Of a stretch of 11,446 bases of DNA, positions 5,499-11,446 are shown piece by piece (position 1 is the stretch's first letter; each line of letters starts with the position of its first letter). A model generated the notes under the pieces. That model saw nothing but the letters and a program-made list of their open reading frames with translations, was not told the DNA's origin and searched no databases. Source of the stretch: Acidimicrobiaceae bacterium (GTDB lineage: Bacteria > Actinomycetota > Acidimicrobiia > Acidimicrobiales > RAAP-2); NCBI GenBank assembly GCA_003151555.1, contig PLXU01000205.1:1-11446 (forward strand), given 5' to 3'. The position numbers were made by a program, and so were the translations under genes.

Positions 5499-6068
5499 GT
5501 GGCCGCCAACGCGACGACTCATCAACCGTTGGTGCTCATGCGCCATGGGGAGAGCTCCTGGAACGAATCGAAACTCGTCCAGGGCCAAAATGACGAGGCG
5601 CAACTTACCGATCGCGGACGAGAGCAGGCGAGCACCGCCGTTGCATCGCTGGGCGAATACTCGTTTGACGTGATTGTCTCGAGCGACCTGTCGCGGGCCC
5701 TGCAGACCGCCCAGATTGTGGGCGACGCGCTGGGTCTCGAGATCGTCACGTCCACGGCACTGCGCGAACGTTCCTTTGGCGCGTTCGAGGGCCGTGCCCT
5801 CAGGGAACTGCCCGCGTCGCTGTCGGGCATCGAAAATCGCGTGGTGGTCGACGATGAGGCCCATCCGCCCGGCGGCGAGTCGTTGCGCGAACTTCAGGTG
5901 CGCGCCGGCGATTTTATTGAGTCACTTCGCCGGGACCGCGTGGGCGAGCGTCTACTGCTCGTTACTCATGGCGGCACTATCCGGGCGCTTCGCGCCTACC
6001 GCGCGGGCATAACGATGAAGAACCTGGCGTGGGACCGCGTGGGTAATTGCAGCATTTGGATGGTGTAA
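5499..6068 (+). CDS. histidine phosphatase family protein (phosphoglycerate mutase-like)
   Basis: 189 residues from GTG 5499. An in-frame GTG at 5490 would add 3 residues but overlaps the promoter-like TACTGT. The catalytic core is complete: LMRHGESSWN with the phospho-accepting His16, VQGQNDEAQLTDRGREQA, SSDLSRALQTA with Arg65, LRERSFGAFEG with the proton-donor Glu90, and LLVTHGGTIRAL with the second catalytic His157. Proteins of this size are usually broad or specific phosphatases, for example CobC-like alpha-ribazole phosphatase, GpgP or metabolite-repair phosphatases, rather than glycolytic mutases (about 250 residues). No cobalamin or glycogen gene is adjacent, so the substrate is open. 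It is a plus-strand single gene, convergent with the acyltransferase gene 44 bp away. Confidence 0.88.
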   Translation: MAANATTHQPLVLMRHGESSWNESKLVQGQNDEAQLTDRGREQASTAVASLGEYSFDVIVSSDLSRALQTAQIVGDALGLEIVTSTALRERSFGAFEGRALRELPASLSGIENRVVVDDEAHPPGGESLRELQVRAGDFIESLRRDRVGERLLLVTHGGTIRALRAYRAGITMKNLAWDRVGNCSIWMV

Positions 6069-6112
6069 GCGTTCGCCACACGAATGGTCACGGACGCCCC
6101 GGCCCGCCCGTA

Positions 6113-7339
6113 CTACTCCTTCACCACGTCGAGCGGTCGATCGCCCGTATCGCCGCGCAGCACTTCAGGGGTTTCGTGGCGCCGTGGTAACAGGGAGCGC
6201 CACGTGGCTTGACTTCGTCCAGTCAGGACCTTGGCCAAGGGCGTCCTCGCCGCCACGGCGGTGAATATCATGCCGGCGGCATAGACCGTGATGAGGGCGA
6301 GAGGTACTCCAATCTGCCAGTGCGAGTGCATTGCAAGGTGGTTGCGGAAGCGAAGGAGGAAGGGGATCCACAGCATCTGAGATAGATAGACGCCGTAGGA
6401 GTTGTCCGAGCCCGACTGCACCGCGGCTCGGGTGCGCAGCGATCGTTGGGGTGCGACCAGGTAGACGCCGAGCAGGTAGACGCACAGGATCGCCCCAAAA
6501 TTAAATGGCATGATCGCCGGCGCGAAGACGAGGGAGCCGGTGCGCAGGTACGAAGGTAGCCAGTGGTAGCGGCCGCAGTAACTTAGGAACTCGGCGCCGA
6601 ACGCACTGAGAATCGTAAGGGACACGATCCAGCGTCCCTTGTCGACAATCCACTCATGGACTTCGTCCAGGTGCAGCGCGACGATCATGCCGCCGAGCAG
6701 ATAGACCACGTACGAATACACAAATCGCGTTTGAAGTATTTCATTGAGTTTGAAGCCGAAGGGTTGCGAATCGACGAGGACGCCAAAGGCAAGCTGCCAG
6801 ATAACTGCGCCCACCATGATGTGCTTGTGCCATCTTGAAAACCGACGGATCAGTTTGAGTAGTAGTGGAAAGAGCAGATAGAACTCGATGATGACTATCA
6901 AGTAGTAGAGGTGGTAGTAGCCGGTGCGCAGGATGTGAACGAAGTAGTGAAAACCAGCGTCGGAGAAGGCAATCGAATGGTTGAAGGAATAGAAGGGGAA
7001 TCCCTTGATCTGATGGGCTGTGGTGTAGAAGTAGTAAATCACCGTCCATGCGAGGAACGGCACGCCGACCGAAATGAAACGTCGTTTCCAGTAGTGTTTC
7101 AGTTTCAATTGGGCGGTATCGCGGTAACTGAAGGTCAGCATGCAAGCCGAGACGAAGAGGAATGCTTCGCGCGAGAACCGGGTCAGCATGATCAGTCCGA
7201 TGACGGTGGTGTTGGTCGCCAGCGGAGCAAAGAAGATCAGGGTGTGCGTGGAGACGACGGCGGCCTGCTTGACCGGGCGCATGGCGTCAATGTGATCGAG
7301 GCGCTTGCGCGTTCCTTCGACCGGCGGTGCGTCGCTCAC
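6113..7339 (-). CDS. integral-membrane acyltransferase 3 family protein
   Basis: 408 residues from GTG, with GGGG about 8 nt upstream as a possible ribosome-binding site. About ten hydrophobic segments lie between residues 25 and 370, as expected for acyltransferase-3 (AT3/OafA-type) proteins, which transfer acetyl, succinyl or longer acyl groups to sugars or lipids at the cytoplasmic membrane. Family-like features are the N-terminal RLDHIDAMRPVKQAAVVSTHTLIF with the expected catalytic His32 in the first helix, and KRRFISVGVPFLAWTVIYYF (85-104), the conserved Arg-rich turn before helix 3. The C-terminal 45 residues are hydrophilic, Arg-rich and probably cytosolic. There is no fused SGNH domain, which some AT3 proteins carry. 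It is the last gene of the run comA-VOC-ligase-AT3, 61 bp after the ligase stop. Its base composition looks more AT-rich than the neighbours, though I did not compute it. Confidence 0.83.
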   Translation of the reverse strand: MSDAPPVEGTRKRLDHIDAMRPVKQAAVVSTHTLIFFAPLATNTTVIGLIMLTRFSREAFLFVSACMLTFSYRDTAQLKLKHYWKRRFISVGVPFLAWTVIYYFYTTAHQIKGFPFYSFNHSIAFSDAGFHYFVHILRTGYYHLYYLIVIIEFYLLFPLLLKLIRRFSRWHKHIMVGAVIWQLAFGVLVDSQPFGFKLNEILQTRFVYSYVVYLLGGMIVALHLDEVHEWIVDKGRWIVSLTILSAFGAEFLSYCGRYHWLPSYLRTGSLVFAPAIMPFNFGAILCVYLLGVYLVAPQRSLRTRAAVQSGSDNSYGVYLSQMLWIPFLLRFRNHLAMHSHWQIGVPLALITVYAAGMIFTAVAARTPLAKVLTGRSQATWRSLLPRRHETPEVLRGDTGDRPLDVVKE

Positions 7340-7400
7340 TCGTCGACCCCGTGCAGTGTGGGTTCTAGGAGCTGAGCATCATTGCGCGACGCCAACAGGT

Positions 7401-8960
7401 TCACGACACGTGTTCTTGAAAGAGAACGGGCAACGATCCAGCATCGAGGGCCTTCTTTTGAATTTTGCCGGTAGCGTGCGACGGCAGGTGCGCCACCACG
7501 TTGATGATGACTGGGCGACGCGCACGCGAGAACGCGGCGACCAGTGCGTCGTGGATTTCCTTAGTGGCGATCTTCAGTTCCTCCACCGGGGTGGAGGAAG
7601 AGATCCCGTCAAGCTGCACGTACGAGATAGGCACCTGACCGAAGACCTCGTCGGCAACGCCAATCACCGCCGCGCCTACGACGCCTCGCACGCCGAGGAT
7701 GACGTCCTCGATCTCGCGGGGAAAGATTTTCTCGCCCCCGCGATTGATGACGTCGTCGCGGCGACCCACCAGGAAGAGGAAGTTGTCCTCGTCCAAGTAC
7801 CCGAGGTCGCCAGTGTCGAGCCAGCCGTCGTGGTCGAAGCGGTCCTCGTAGCCCGCCCCCTCGTAGTGCGCGATAACCGACGGCCCCTTGATCTCGACTC
7901 TGCCCACTTCGTTTCTTGCGGCCACTTGACTCGGCGCGTTCTCCATCGTCACCACCCGCACGGCGACGCCCACCGCGCGTCCCACGGAGCCAATTTTTCG
8001 AGGTCCGTTCAGTGGATTGGCGCTGATTTGACTGGCCGCTTCGGTCATACCGTACGATTCGATGACCGCCACGCCAATATTTTCTTCGAACTGACCCAAC
8101 AGCGCGGGTGACAGGGGTGCCGACGCCGAGCGAATGAACCGGATACGCGCGGGGACGAACTCGCCCTCCCGCAGCGTCGATAGTCGCGAGATGATCGCCG
8201 GGACGGCGTTGATCCACGTTATTTGTTGCTCGTTGATGAGGGACCAGAAGCCGGTTCGGTGGAAACGATCGTCGAGGGTCAGTGATGCGCCCGCGACCAG
8301 AGTCGCTAACAGGCCCACGACTTCGGCGTTGATGTGCCACAGGGGCAGGGCGTTGAAACCCCGGTCGGCGCGCTCGAGGCCGTTGTGGTGGGCCACCAGT
8401 TCGGCCGTGAGCAGAAGTTGTGCGGCCGGCAGCGCCATTATCTTGGGCGTACCGGTGGTCCCCGACGACGCGAGAATGACCCCGCCGTTCGCGCCATTGA
8501 TCGCTACGTGCGCGGAGAGGTTTTGGTGTCCCGATTCGCTGAGCAGTTCTGTGAGGTTAAACCAGTCGACCCGGGTTTCGAACGGCGCGGGCCGGTCACT
8601 GAGCACGCTGTGCAGTTGGAGGTTGGCAATTCGGTCATTAAATTGCGGTCCGTTCACGTAGGTGATGGTGGGATCCAGCGGGGCGATCCACAAGCCCCGG
8701 GCGAGCAGGGCGAGGAAACAGAGTGAGAAGTCAATGGGGTCTGCAATCAAGAGTCCGACGCGGTCACCGGGTATCAAATTCCACGACGTTGTCGTGCGGT
8801 CCCACGCGTTAACGCGCTTGTTTAGCTCCGCGTAACTGATGAGGCGATCGGAACGGGCGGCCAGGACGTACGGCGCGTCGGCGAGAGATATGGACTGTTT
8901 TTCGATGAGCGCCCGAAGCGGTGTGTCGTTGATGGCGGAGCGAACGCGTTCAGCGGGCAC
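7401..8960 (-). CDS. AMP-forming acyl-CoA synthetase / acid-CoA ligase
   Basis: 519 residues from GTG. A member of the ANL adenylate-forming superfamily: it activates a carboxylic acid with ATP and passes it to CoA or another thiol. All core motifs are intact: the P-loop-like ASSGTTGTPK (164-173), LPLWHINAEVVG (205-216), YGMTEAA (303-309), GWLDTGDLGY (379-388) with the ATP-ribose-binding Asp382, GRRDDVINRGGEKIFPREIE (399-418) at the hinge, and HATGKIQK (495-502) with the adenylation Lys499. The GGEKIFPREIE hinge and the WHINA segment resemble the oxalyl-CoA/Fum10-like subgroup rather than long-chain FadD, suggesting a small or polar acid substrate; this is an inference from memory of the subgroup. 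It starts 11 bp after the VOC stop, so it is almost certainly cotranscribed with comA and the VOC gene, and a sulfonated acid substrate is conceivable. Confidence 0.88.
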   Translation of the reverse strand: MPAERVRSAINDTPLRALIEKQSISLADAPYVLAARSDRLISYAELNKRVNAWDRTTTSWNLIPGDRVGLLIADPIDFSLCFLALLARGLWIAPLDPTITYVNGPQFNDRIANLQLHSVLSDRPAPFETRVDWFNLTELLSESGHQNLSAHVAINGANGGVILASSGTTGTPKIMALPAAQLLLTAELVAHHNGLERADRGFNALPLWHINAEVVGLLATLVAGASLTLDDRFHRTGFWSLINEQQITWINAVPAIISRLSTLREGEFVPARIRFIRSASAPLSPALLGQFEENIGVAVIESYGMTEAASQISANPLNGPRKIGSVGRAVGVAVRVVTMENAPSQVAARNEVGRVEIKGPSVIAHYEGAGYEDRFDHDGWLDTGDLGYLDEDNFLFLVGRRDDVINRGGEKIFPREIEDVILGVRGVVGAAVIGVADEVFGQVPISYVQLDGISSSTPVEELKIATKEIHDALVAAFSRARRPVIINVVAHLPSHATGKIQKKALDAGSLPVLFQEHVS

Positions 8961-8971
8961 GGATCATTCCG

Positions 8972-9385
8972 TCAATACATCATTCGTGAATCGGCGTAGT
9001 GCTTGAACTCGAGCAGATTCGAGGAGGGGTCGACGATAACAAACGTCTTATGCACCTCGACCATTCCTTCGAAACGGGTGCTGACATCACTGAAAAAGGC
9101 AACGTCACGTTGGCGACACAGACGGTACAGGCTTTCGAAGTCGACGTCATGTCGAAACGTGACTCCGAAGTGCCGGGGGTACATTTCCAATTCCTCGATT
9201 GCGGGGATGGTCGCCGGAGCCGTCGACAGGTGACAGACCAATTGGTCGCCGAAGAAATCGAGTGTCACTCGGTCGTCGTAACGGCGAGCCAATTTGCAGC
9301 CGAGCTTGGTGACGTAGAACGTGACGGTGTCGTCGAGGTCGTAGACCGGAATGGCTAGATGGAAGACATCGCGACTCTCTCTCAC
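8972..9385 (-). CDS. VOC-family metalloprotein (glyoxalase/dioxygenase-like)
   Basis: 137 residues from GTG. One vicinal-oxygen-chelate unit made of two betaalphabetabetabeta modules. FHLAIPVYDLDDTVTFYVTKLGC (8-30) is the typical opening. Likely metal ligands by position are His9, His52 (QLVCHL), His72 (YPRHFGVTF) and Glu126 (NLLEFKHY), so the 2His-type site appears intact and the protein is probably catalytic rather than a resistance binding protein. The C-terminal DPSSNLLEFKHYADSRMMY closely resembles a widespread uncharacterised bacterial VOC family. The reaction is unknown; VOC enzymes catalyse isomerisations, epimerisations, lyase or dioxygenase chemistry. The GTG start overlaps the comA stop as GTGA, a sign of translational coupling, which argues that it works in the same pathway. 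Confidence 0.85.
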   Translation of the reverse strand: MRESRDVFHLAIPVYDLDDTVTFYVTKLGCKLARRYDDRVTLDFFGDQLVCHLSTAPATIPAIEELEMYPRHFGVTFRHDVDFESLYRLCRQRDVAFFSDVSTRFEGMVEVHKTFVIVDPSSNLLEFKHYADSRMMY

Positions 9386-10179
9386 AGTTCGTCTCGTTTC
9401 GACGTCGCGCCCTCAGCTTCAAAATCCATGAGCGTTTCGCTGCGCAAGCCCAATCGAATTGTCTCCAATCCCACGATGTCCGTGGGGGCTATGTTGCCGA
9501 GGTTGACGTCCGGGCCGAGTCGGCGCACGAAGTACGCCTGAAGCTCCGTCGTGGGAGACTCAAAGAGCAGGGCGTTGCTGTCGATTCCACAGGTGAGGAT
9601 CTCTTCAATGAGGCCGTAGCGAAGCTCGCCGTCGGGCCGACAGATGCCCCCGTGACCACTCTCGCGGGTCTCGAGCGTTACCAGCACCGCGCCGGCACTG
9701 ATGTCGTCATTTATGTAGTCAATCCACTTATTCGGGGCCATGTTTTCCGAATGAACGCGGTCCTTGGAGCCGACTTCGGAGATCACCTTGAAATCCTTGC
9801 TCAATTCGGCCACGTATTGCGATTTTTTCGCGTCAGTTAGGTCAATGGTGCCATTGGAAACCTCAATGTATTCACAGCCGTAGCCCTGGCATAGTTCGCG
9901 GAACTGATCGAAACGGTTCTGGACCACGTATTTCTCGAAGAGGGTGCCCCCCAGGTAGAAGGAGACATTTTCGTCATGGAGCACACTGATTTTTTCCTTC
10001 ATATCCATTGCCACCACCGACGTGCCCCAACCGAATTTCACAAAGTCCACGTAGTCGCTGGCGCTTTGAATGAGATCGGCGAAGTACCGCATGGGAAGCC
10101 CCTTGTCGATAACCATGGTCAATCCGGCCTGTCGCGGCTTGACGCTTCGACTAGGCAGTTGCAAGTGCGTGTGTTGCAT
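9382..10179 (-). CDS. comA: phosphosulfolactate synthase-like protein (ComA family)
   Basis: 265 residues from ATG. ComA joins sulfite to phosphoenolpyruvate to give (2R)-3-phosphosulfolactate, the first step of archaeal coenzyme M synthesis; plant HSA32 and Bacillus YitD are relatives. Conserved blocks, compared from memory with the methanogen enzyme, are GLTMVIDKGLP (19-29, Lys26), DYVDFVKFGWGTS (42-54), GGTLFEKY (78-85), EYIEVSNGTIDL (103-114), VISEVGSKD (132-140), ETRESGHGG (170-178), LLFESPT (204-210) and DVNLGNIAPTDIVGLETIRLGLR (within 224-246). These cover the whole barrel and look active. The N-terminal 15 residues are variable. The first gene of a four-gene minus-strand unit; its TGA overlaps the VOC GTG by 4 bp. 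No comB, comC, comD or comE homologue is visible, so the product may not be coenzyme M. A 384-bp noncoding region lies upstream. Confidence 0.87.
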   Translation of the reverse strand: MQHTHLQLPSRSVKPRQAGLTMVIDKGLPMRYFADLIQSASDYVDFVKFGWGTSVVAMDMKEKISVLHDENVSFYLGGTLFEKYVVQNRFDQFRELCQGYGCEYIEVSNGTIDLTDAKKSQYVAELSKDFKVISEVGSKDRVHSENMAPNKWIDYINDDISAGAVLVTLETRESGHGGICRPDGELRYGLIEEILTCGIDSNALLFESPTTELQAYFVRRLGPDVNLGNIAPTDIVGLETIRLGLRSETLMDFEAEGATSKRDEL

Positions 10180-10286
10180 ATGAATGCTCGGCCCTATCGA
10201 TAAGTCACCGCGGAACCTTGGTTCTGCTGTGGTAAAGCGTCGTGATTAAGGATAGTGATTCGAGTGGGCCAGATTTCGTAAGCTGC

Positions 10287-10302
10287 CTTAAAGATCCTTA
10301 AG
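10287..10302. promoter_or_regulatory. near-palindrome, candidate operator/promoter element B
   Basis: CTTAAAGATCCTTAAG is a 16-bp near-perfect palindrome (CTTAA arms, 14 of 16 positions symmetric), about 108 bp upstream of the comA ATG. It matches the element at 4381-4396 upstream of SGNH-1 in CTTAAARATCCTT. This could be a dimeric regulator site controlling the comA unit. Confidence 0.33.
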
Positions 10303-10479
10303 TATTGATGGGGAAAATGCAAAGAAAAGCCTCGTTGGCGCAACTTTCCCCGCGTTTGTATATTCGGAAGCCTCAATTGATGAGCCCATTGCACGGTCAA
10401 ATAGCGAGCTTGGTTGCGCACTCACCCTTAGAACAGCGCGGCCGTTTTCATCTCCATTGCTTGCGTGATCCGGGTAATC

Positions 10480-10501
10480 GCACGGTCGTGGCACGGTCGT
10501 G
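10480..10501. repeat. tandem 11-bp repeat GCACGGTCGTG x2
   Basis: Two perfect head-to-tail copies (10480-10490 and 10491-10501). Each contains CACG-GT-CGTG, itself an inverted repeat. A further partial copy, GCACGGTC, lies at 10391-10398. The repeat is in noncoding DNA downstream of SGNH-2 and could be a regulator site or part of a transcription-end structure. Confidence 0.6.
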
Positions 10502-10518
10502 GTCCGTACGGTGCGGAC
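10502..10518 (-). terminator. short hairpin downstream of SGNH-2, weak terminator candidate
   Basis: GTCCG-7 nt-CGGAC forms a 5-bp stem about 45 bp past the SGNH-2 stop (in minus-strand reading), next to the tandem repeat. No T-run follows, so the terminator call is weak. Confidence 0.25.
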
Positions 10519-10563
10519 TTAGTGCCGCTGATCGTCACGAAGTTTGAACGCTGTTTGGCCAAC

Positions 10564-11446
10564 TCACCATTTTTTCGGCAAGGTGGCCACGATCGCTTGG
10601 GCGATGATCATGTAGCCCGCGTTGTTGGGGTGATCGTCCGGACCAAAGGGAGGCGGTGTACAGATCCAAGTCCATAAACATGCCGTGTCCACATTTTGCG
10701 GAATCGTACCGACGTTGGCGAGCGTCCTTGGGCTGTTGTTGTCGCTCTGGTAGGCCCCGGGCACATTGGCAATCGGAATATTGGCCTTGGTGTACACCTC
10801 GTTGAGAGTCGCGTTCATAGAACTCATGGCGTCGAGGGATTCGGTAGCGATAGTCGGACCGGTCGATCCGTTGAGGTAGTAGCCCAGAAATGGGTCTTCG
10901 TACTCCAGGCCCACAAAATGAACGTTCGGGCCAGCTGCGTTCTGCAAATCCTTCAAGATTCGAGGCAAATATTCGCGAACGAGAGTTACCCCTTGGTTCA
11001 CGCACGACTGCTCAACTATCGTGGGCAGCAGACAGGGTCGGATGTTGTTAAAGCCCATATCTATGGTGACGAGCCCCACGTCGTTGCCGTGACCGGTCAA
11101 GATATCAACTGACCGCATCAGTTGGGTCATCGGTAGGTGGTAGCAAGTGTTTTTGAGTAGCCCGAGCATTGATTGGACGGTCTCTCCCGGGCAACCCACT
11201 TGGCGCAAATCTAAATTGACGTTTTTCGCCTCCAGCGCCTTCACGTCATTGGCGTAGCCCTCATTGGTGCGGTGACCATTGTGGTGAGGAACCCCGTCGG
11301 GTTGAAAGCCTAGTGACGCTGATCCGCCGATGTCGAGAAAAAAACCGGACACCGGGGCGATGGGCAACGTCGACGTGGTTGGCGCTATCGACGTCGTTGT
11401 TGAGGTCGCGCCGGTTGTGCTGGTCGTGGTGGTCGTGCCGATTGTG
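10564..11446 (-). CDS. secreted SGNH/GDSL-like hydrolase (SGNH-2), N-terminus beyond window
   Basis: The frame is open to the right edge, so the 5' end is missing; about 293 codons are visible. A TTG at 11367 is not the true start, because upstream codons encode a Thr/Ser-rich linker (about 30 residues, runs of T and S with a few G, A, P). Such a linker implies an exported protein with a signal peptide or another domain further upstream. The catalytic domain parallels SGNH-1 throughout: FFLDIGGSASLGFQP (block I, again GGS not GDS), GCPGETVQSML, VTIDMGFNNIRPC (block III, GxNN instead of GxND), NVGTIPQNVDTACLWTWIC, and DDHPNNAGY (block V catalytic His). All six Cys of SGNH-1 are conserved. The C-terminus TLPKKW matches QLPTPW of the paralogue. 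The role is presumably hydrolysis of an extracellular ester; the substrate is unknown. Confidence 0.82.
   Translation of the reverse strand, partial: TIGTTTTTSTTGATSTTTSIAPTTSTLPIAPVSGFFLDIGGSASLGFQPDGVPHHNGHRTNEGYANDVKALEAKNVNLDLRQVGCPGETVQSMLGLLKNTCYHLPMTQLMRSVDILTGHGNDVGLVTIDMGFNNIRPCLLPTIVEQSCVNQGVTLVREYLPRILKDLQNAAGPNVHFVGLEYEDPFLGYYLNGSTGPTIATESLDAMSSMNATLNEVYTKANIPIANVPGAYQSDNNSPRTLANVGTIPQNVDTACLWTWICTPPPFGPDDHPNNAGYMIIAQAIVATLPKKW

Larger units (their letters stand above)
10180..10563. other. 384-bp noncoding region upstream of comA unit
   Basis: This lies between the comA start and the SGNH-2 stop, both minus strand. The comA-proximal part (10200-10380) is AT-rich and should hold the promoter of the comA unit, but no clear -10/-35 pair stands out. 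It contains the CTTAAAGATCCTTAAG palindrome (10287-10302), a 22-bp tandem repeat (10480-10501) and a small hairpin (10502-10518). Two short open frames here, one on each strand, show no protein-like composition, ribosome-binding site or recognisable motif. No RNA family was recognised. Confidence 0.5.

Noticed and set aside
7305..8111. 268-codon plus-strand open frame
   Set aside because: It is antisense to the CoA ligase, whose ANL motifs are complete. The frame has no recognisable domain.
6113..10179. Complete coenzyme M biosynthesis cluster
   Set aside because: Only a ComA-like gene is present. No ComB, ComC, ComDE or Xanthobacter-type later-step genes are seen in the window.
10194..10547. 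Short open frames (75 and 80 codons) on both strands in the 384-bp gap
   Set aside because: They overlap each other in opposite directions, have no ribosome-binding site, hydrophobic pattern or recognisable motif, and sit in AT-rich probable promoter DNA.
4518..11446. Composite mobile element bounded by the inverted SGNH genes
   Set aside because: There is no transposase, integrase, target duplication or tRNA. The paralogues are too diverged in nucleotide sequence to act as terminal repeats.

Overview
This window looks like chromosomal DNA from a high-GC Actinomycetota. It has a mycothiol synthase gene, frequent GTG starts, several starts that look leaderless, and a pair of secreted SGNH hydrolases of a type I associate with Acidimicrobiia-like lineages. 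That lineage call is an inference from gene content and style; there is no rRNA in the window. I see no tRNA, rRNA, CRISPR array, transposase, integrase or phage gene.

Left part (1-4224): ordinary housekeeping and accessory genes. The C-terminal end of a VIT1/CCC1-type ion transporter runs in from the left edge and its stop overlaps the stop of mshD (mycothiol synthase, minus strand). A 62-residue unknown ORF follows on the minus strand. Divergent from it are ygfZ (tRNA-modifying/Fe-S protein) and a TrpF-like (betaalpha)8 protein, which form a plus-strand pair 41 bp apart. The TrpF-like protein keeps the phosphate-binding end of the family but lacks the catalytic Cys and Asp. A YghZ/MgrA-type aldo/keto reductase and a small single-pass membrane protein follow on the minus strand.

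Middle (4225-6068): a 293-bp noncoding stretch, a secreted SGNH/GDSL-like hydrolase, a hairpin, and a histidine-phosphatase (phosphoglycerate-mutase superfamily) gene, both genes on the plus strand.

Right part (6113-11446), all minus strand: a compact four-gene unit read from right to left. It encodes a ComA-like phosphosulfolactate synthase, a VOC metalloprotein (4-bp GTGA overlap with comA), an AMP-forming acyl-CoA synthetase/acid-CoA ligase (11 bp gap) and an integral-membrane acyltransferase-3 (61 bp gap). ComA makes phosphosulfolactate from sulfite and phosphoenolpyruvate. Its coupling to a CoA ligase and a membrane acyltransferase, with none of the other coenzyme M genes in the window, makes this the best candidate for an undescribed pathway (perhaps a sulfonated metabolite or lipid/envelope modification). 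A 384-bp noncoding stretch separates it from a second SGNH hydrolase, a clear paralogue of the first, which enters from the right edge through a Thr/Ser-rich linker.

The two paralogous SGNH genes point inward at each other around the phosphatase/comA region. The noncoding stretches upstream of SGNH-1 and of comA both carry a similar AT-rich, near-palindromic element. Whether these facts are connected is unknown.
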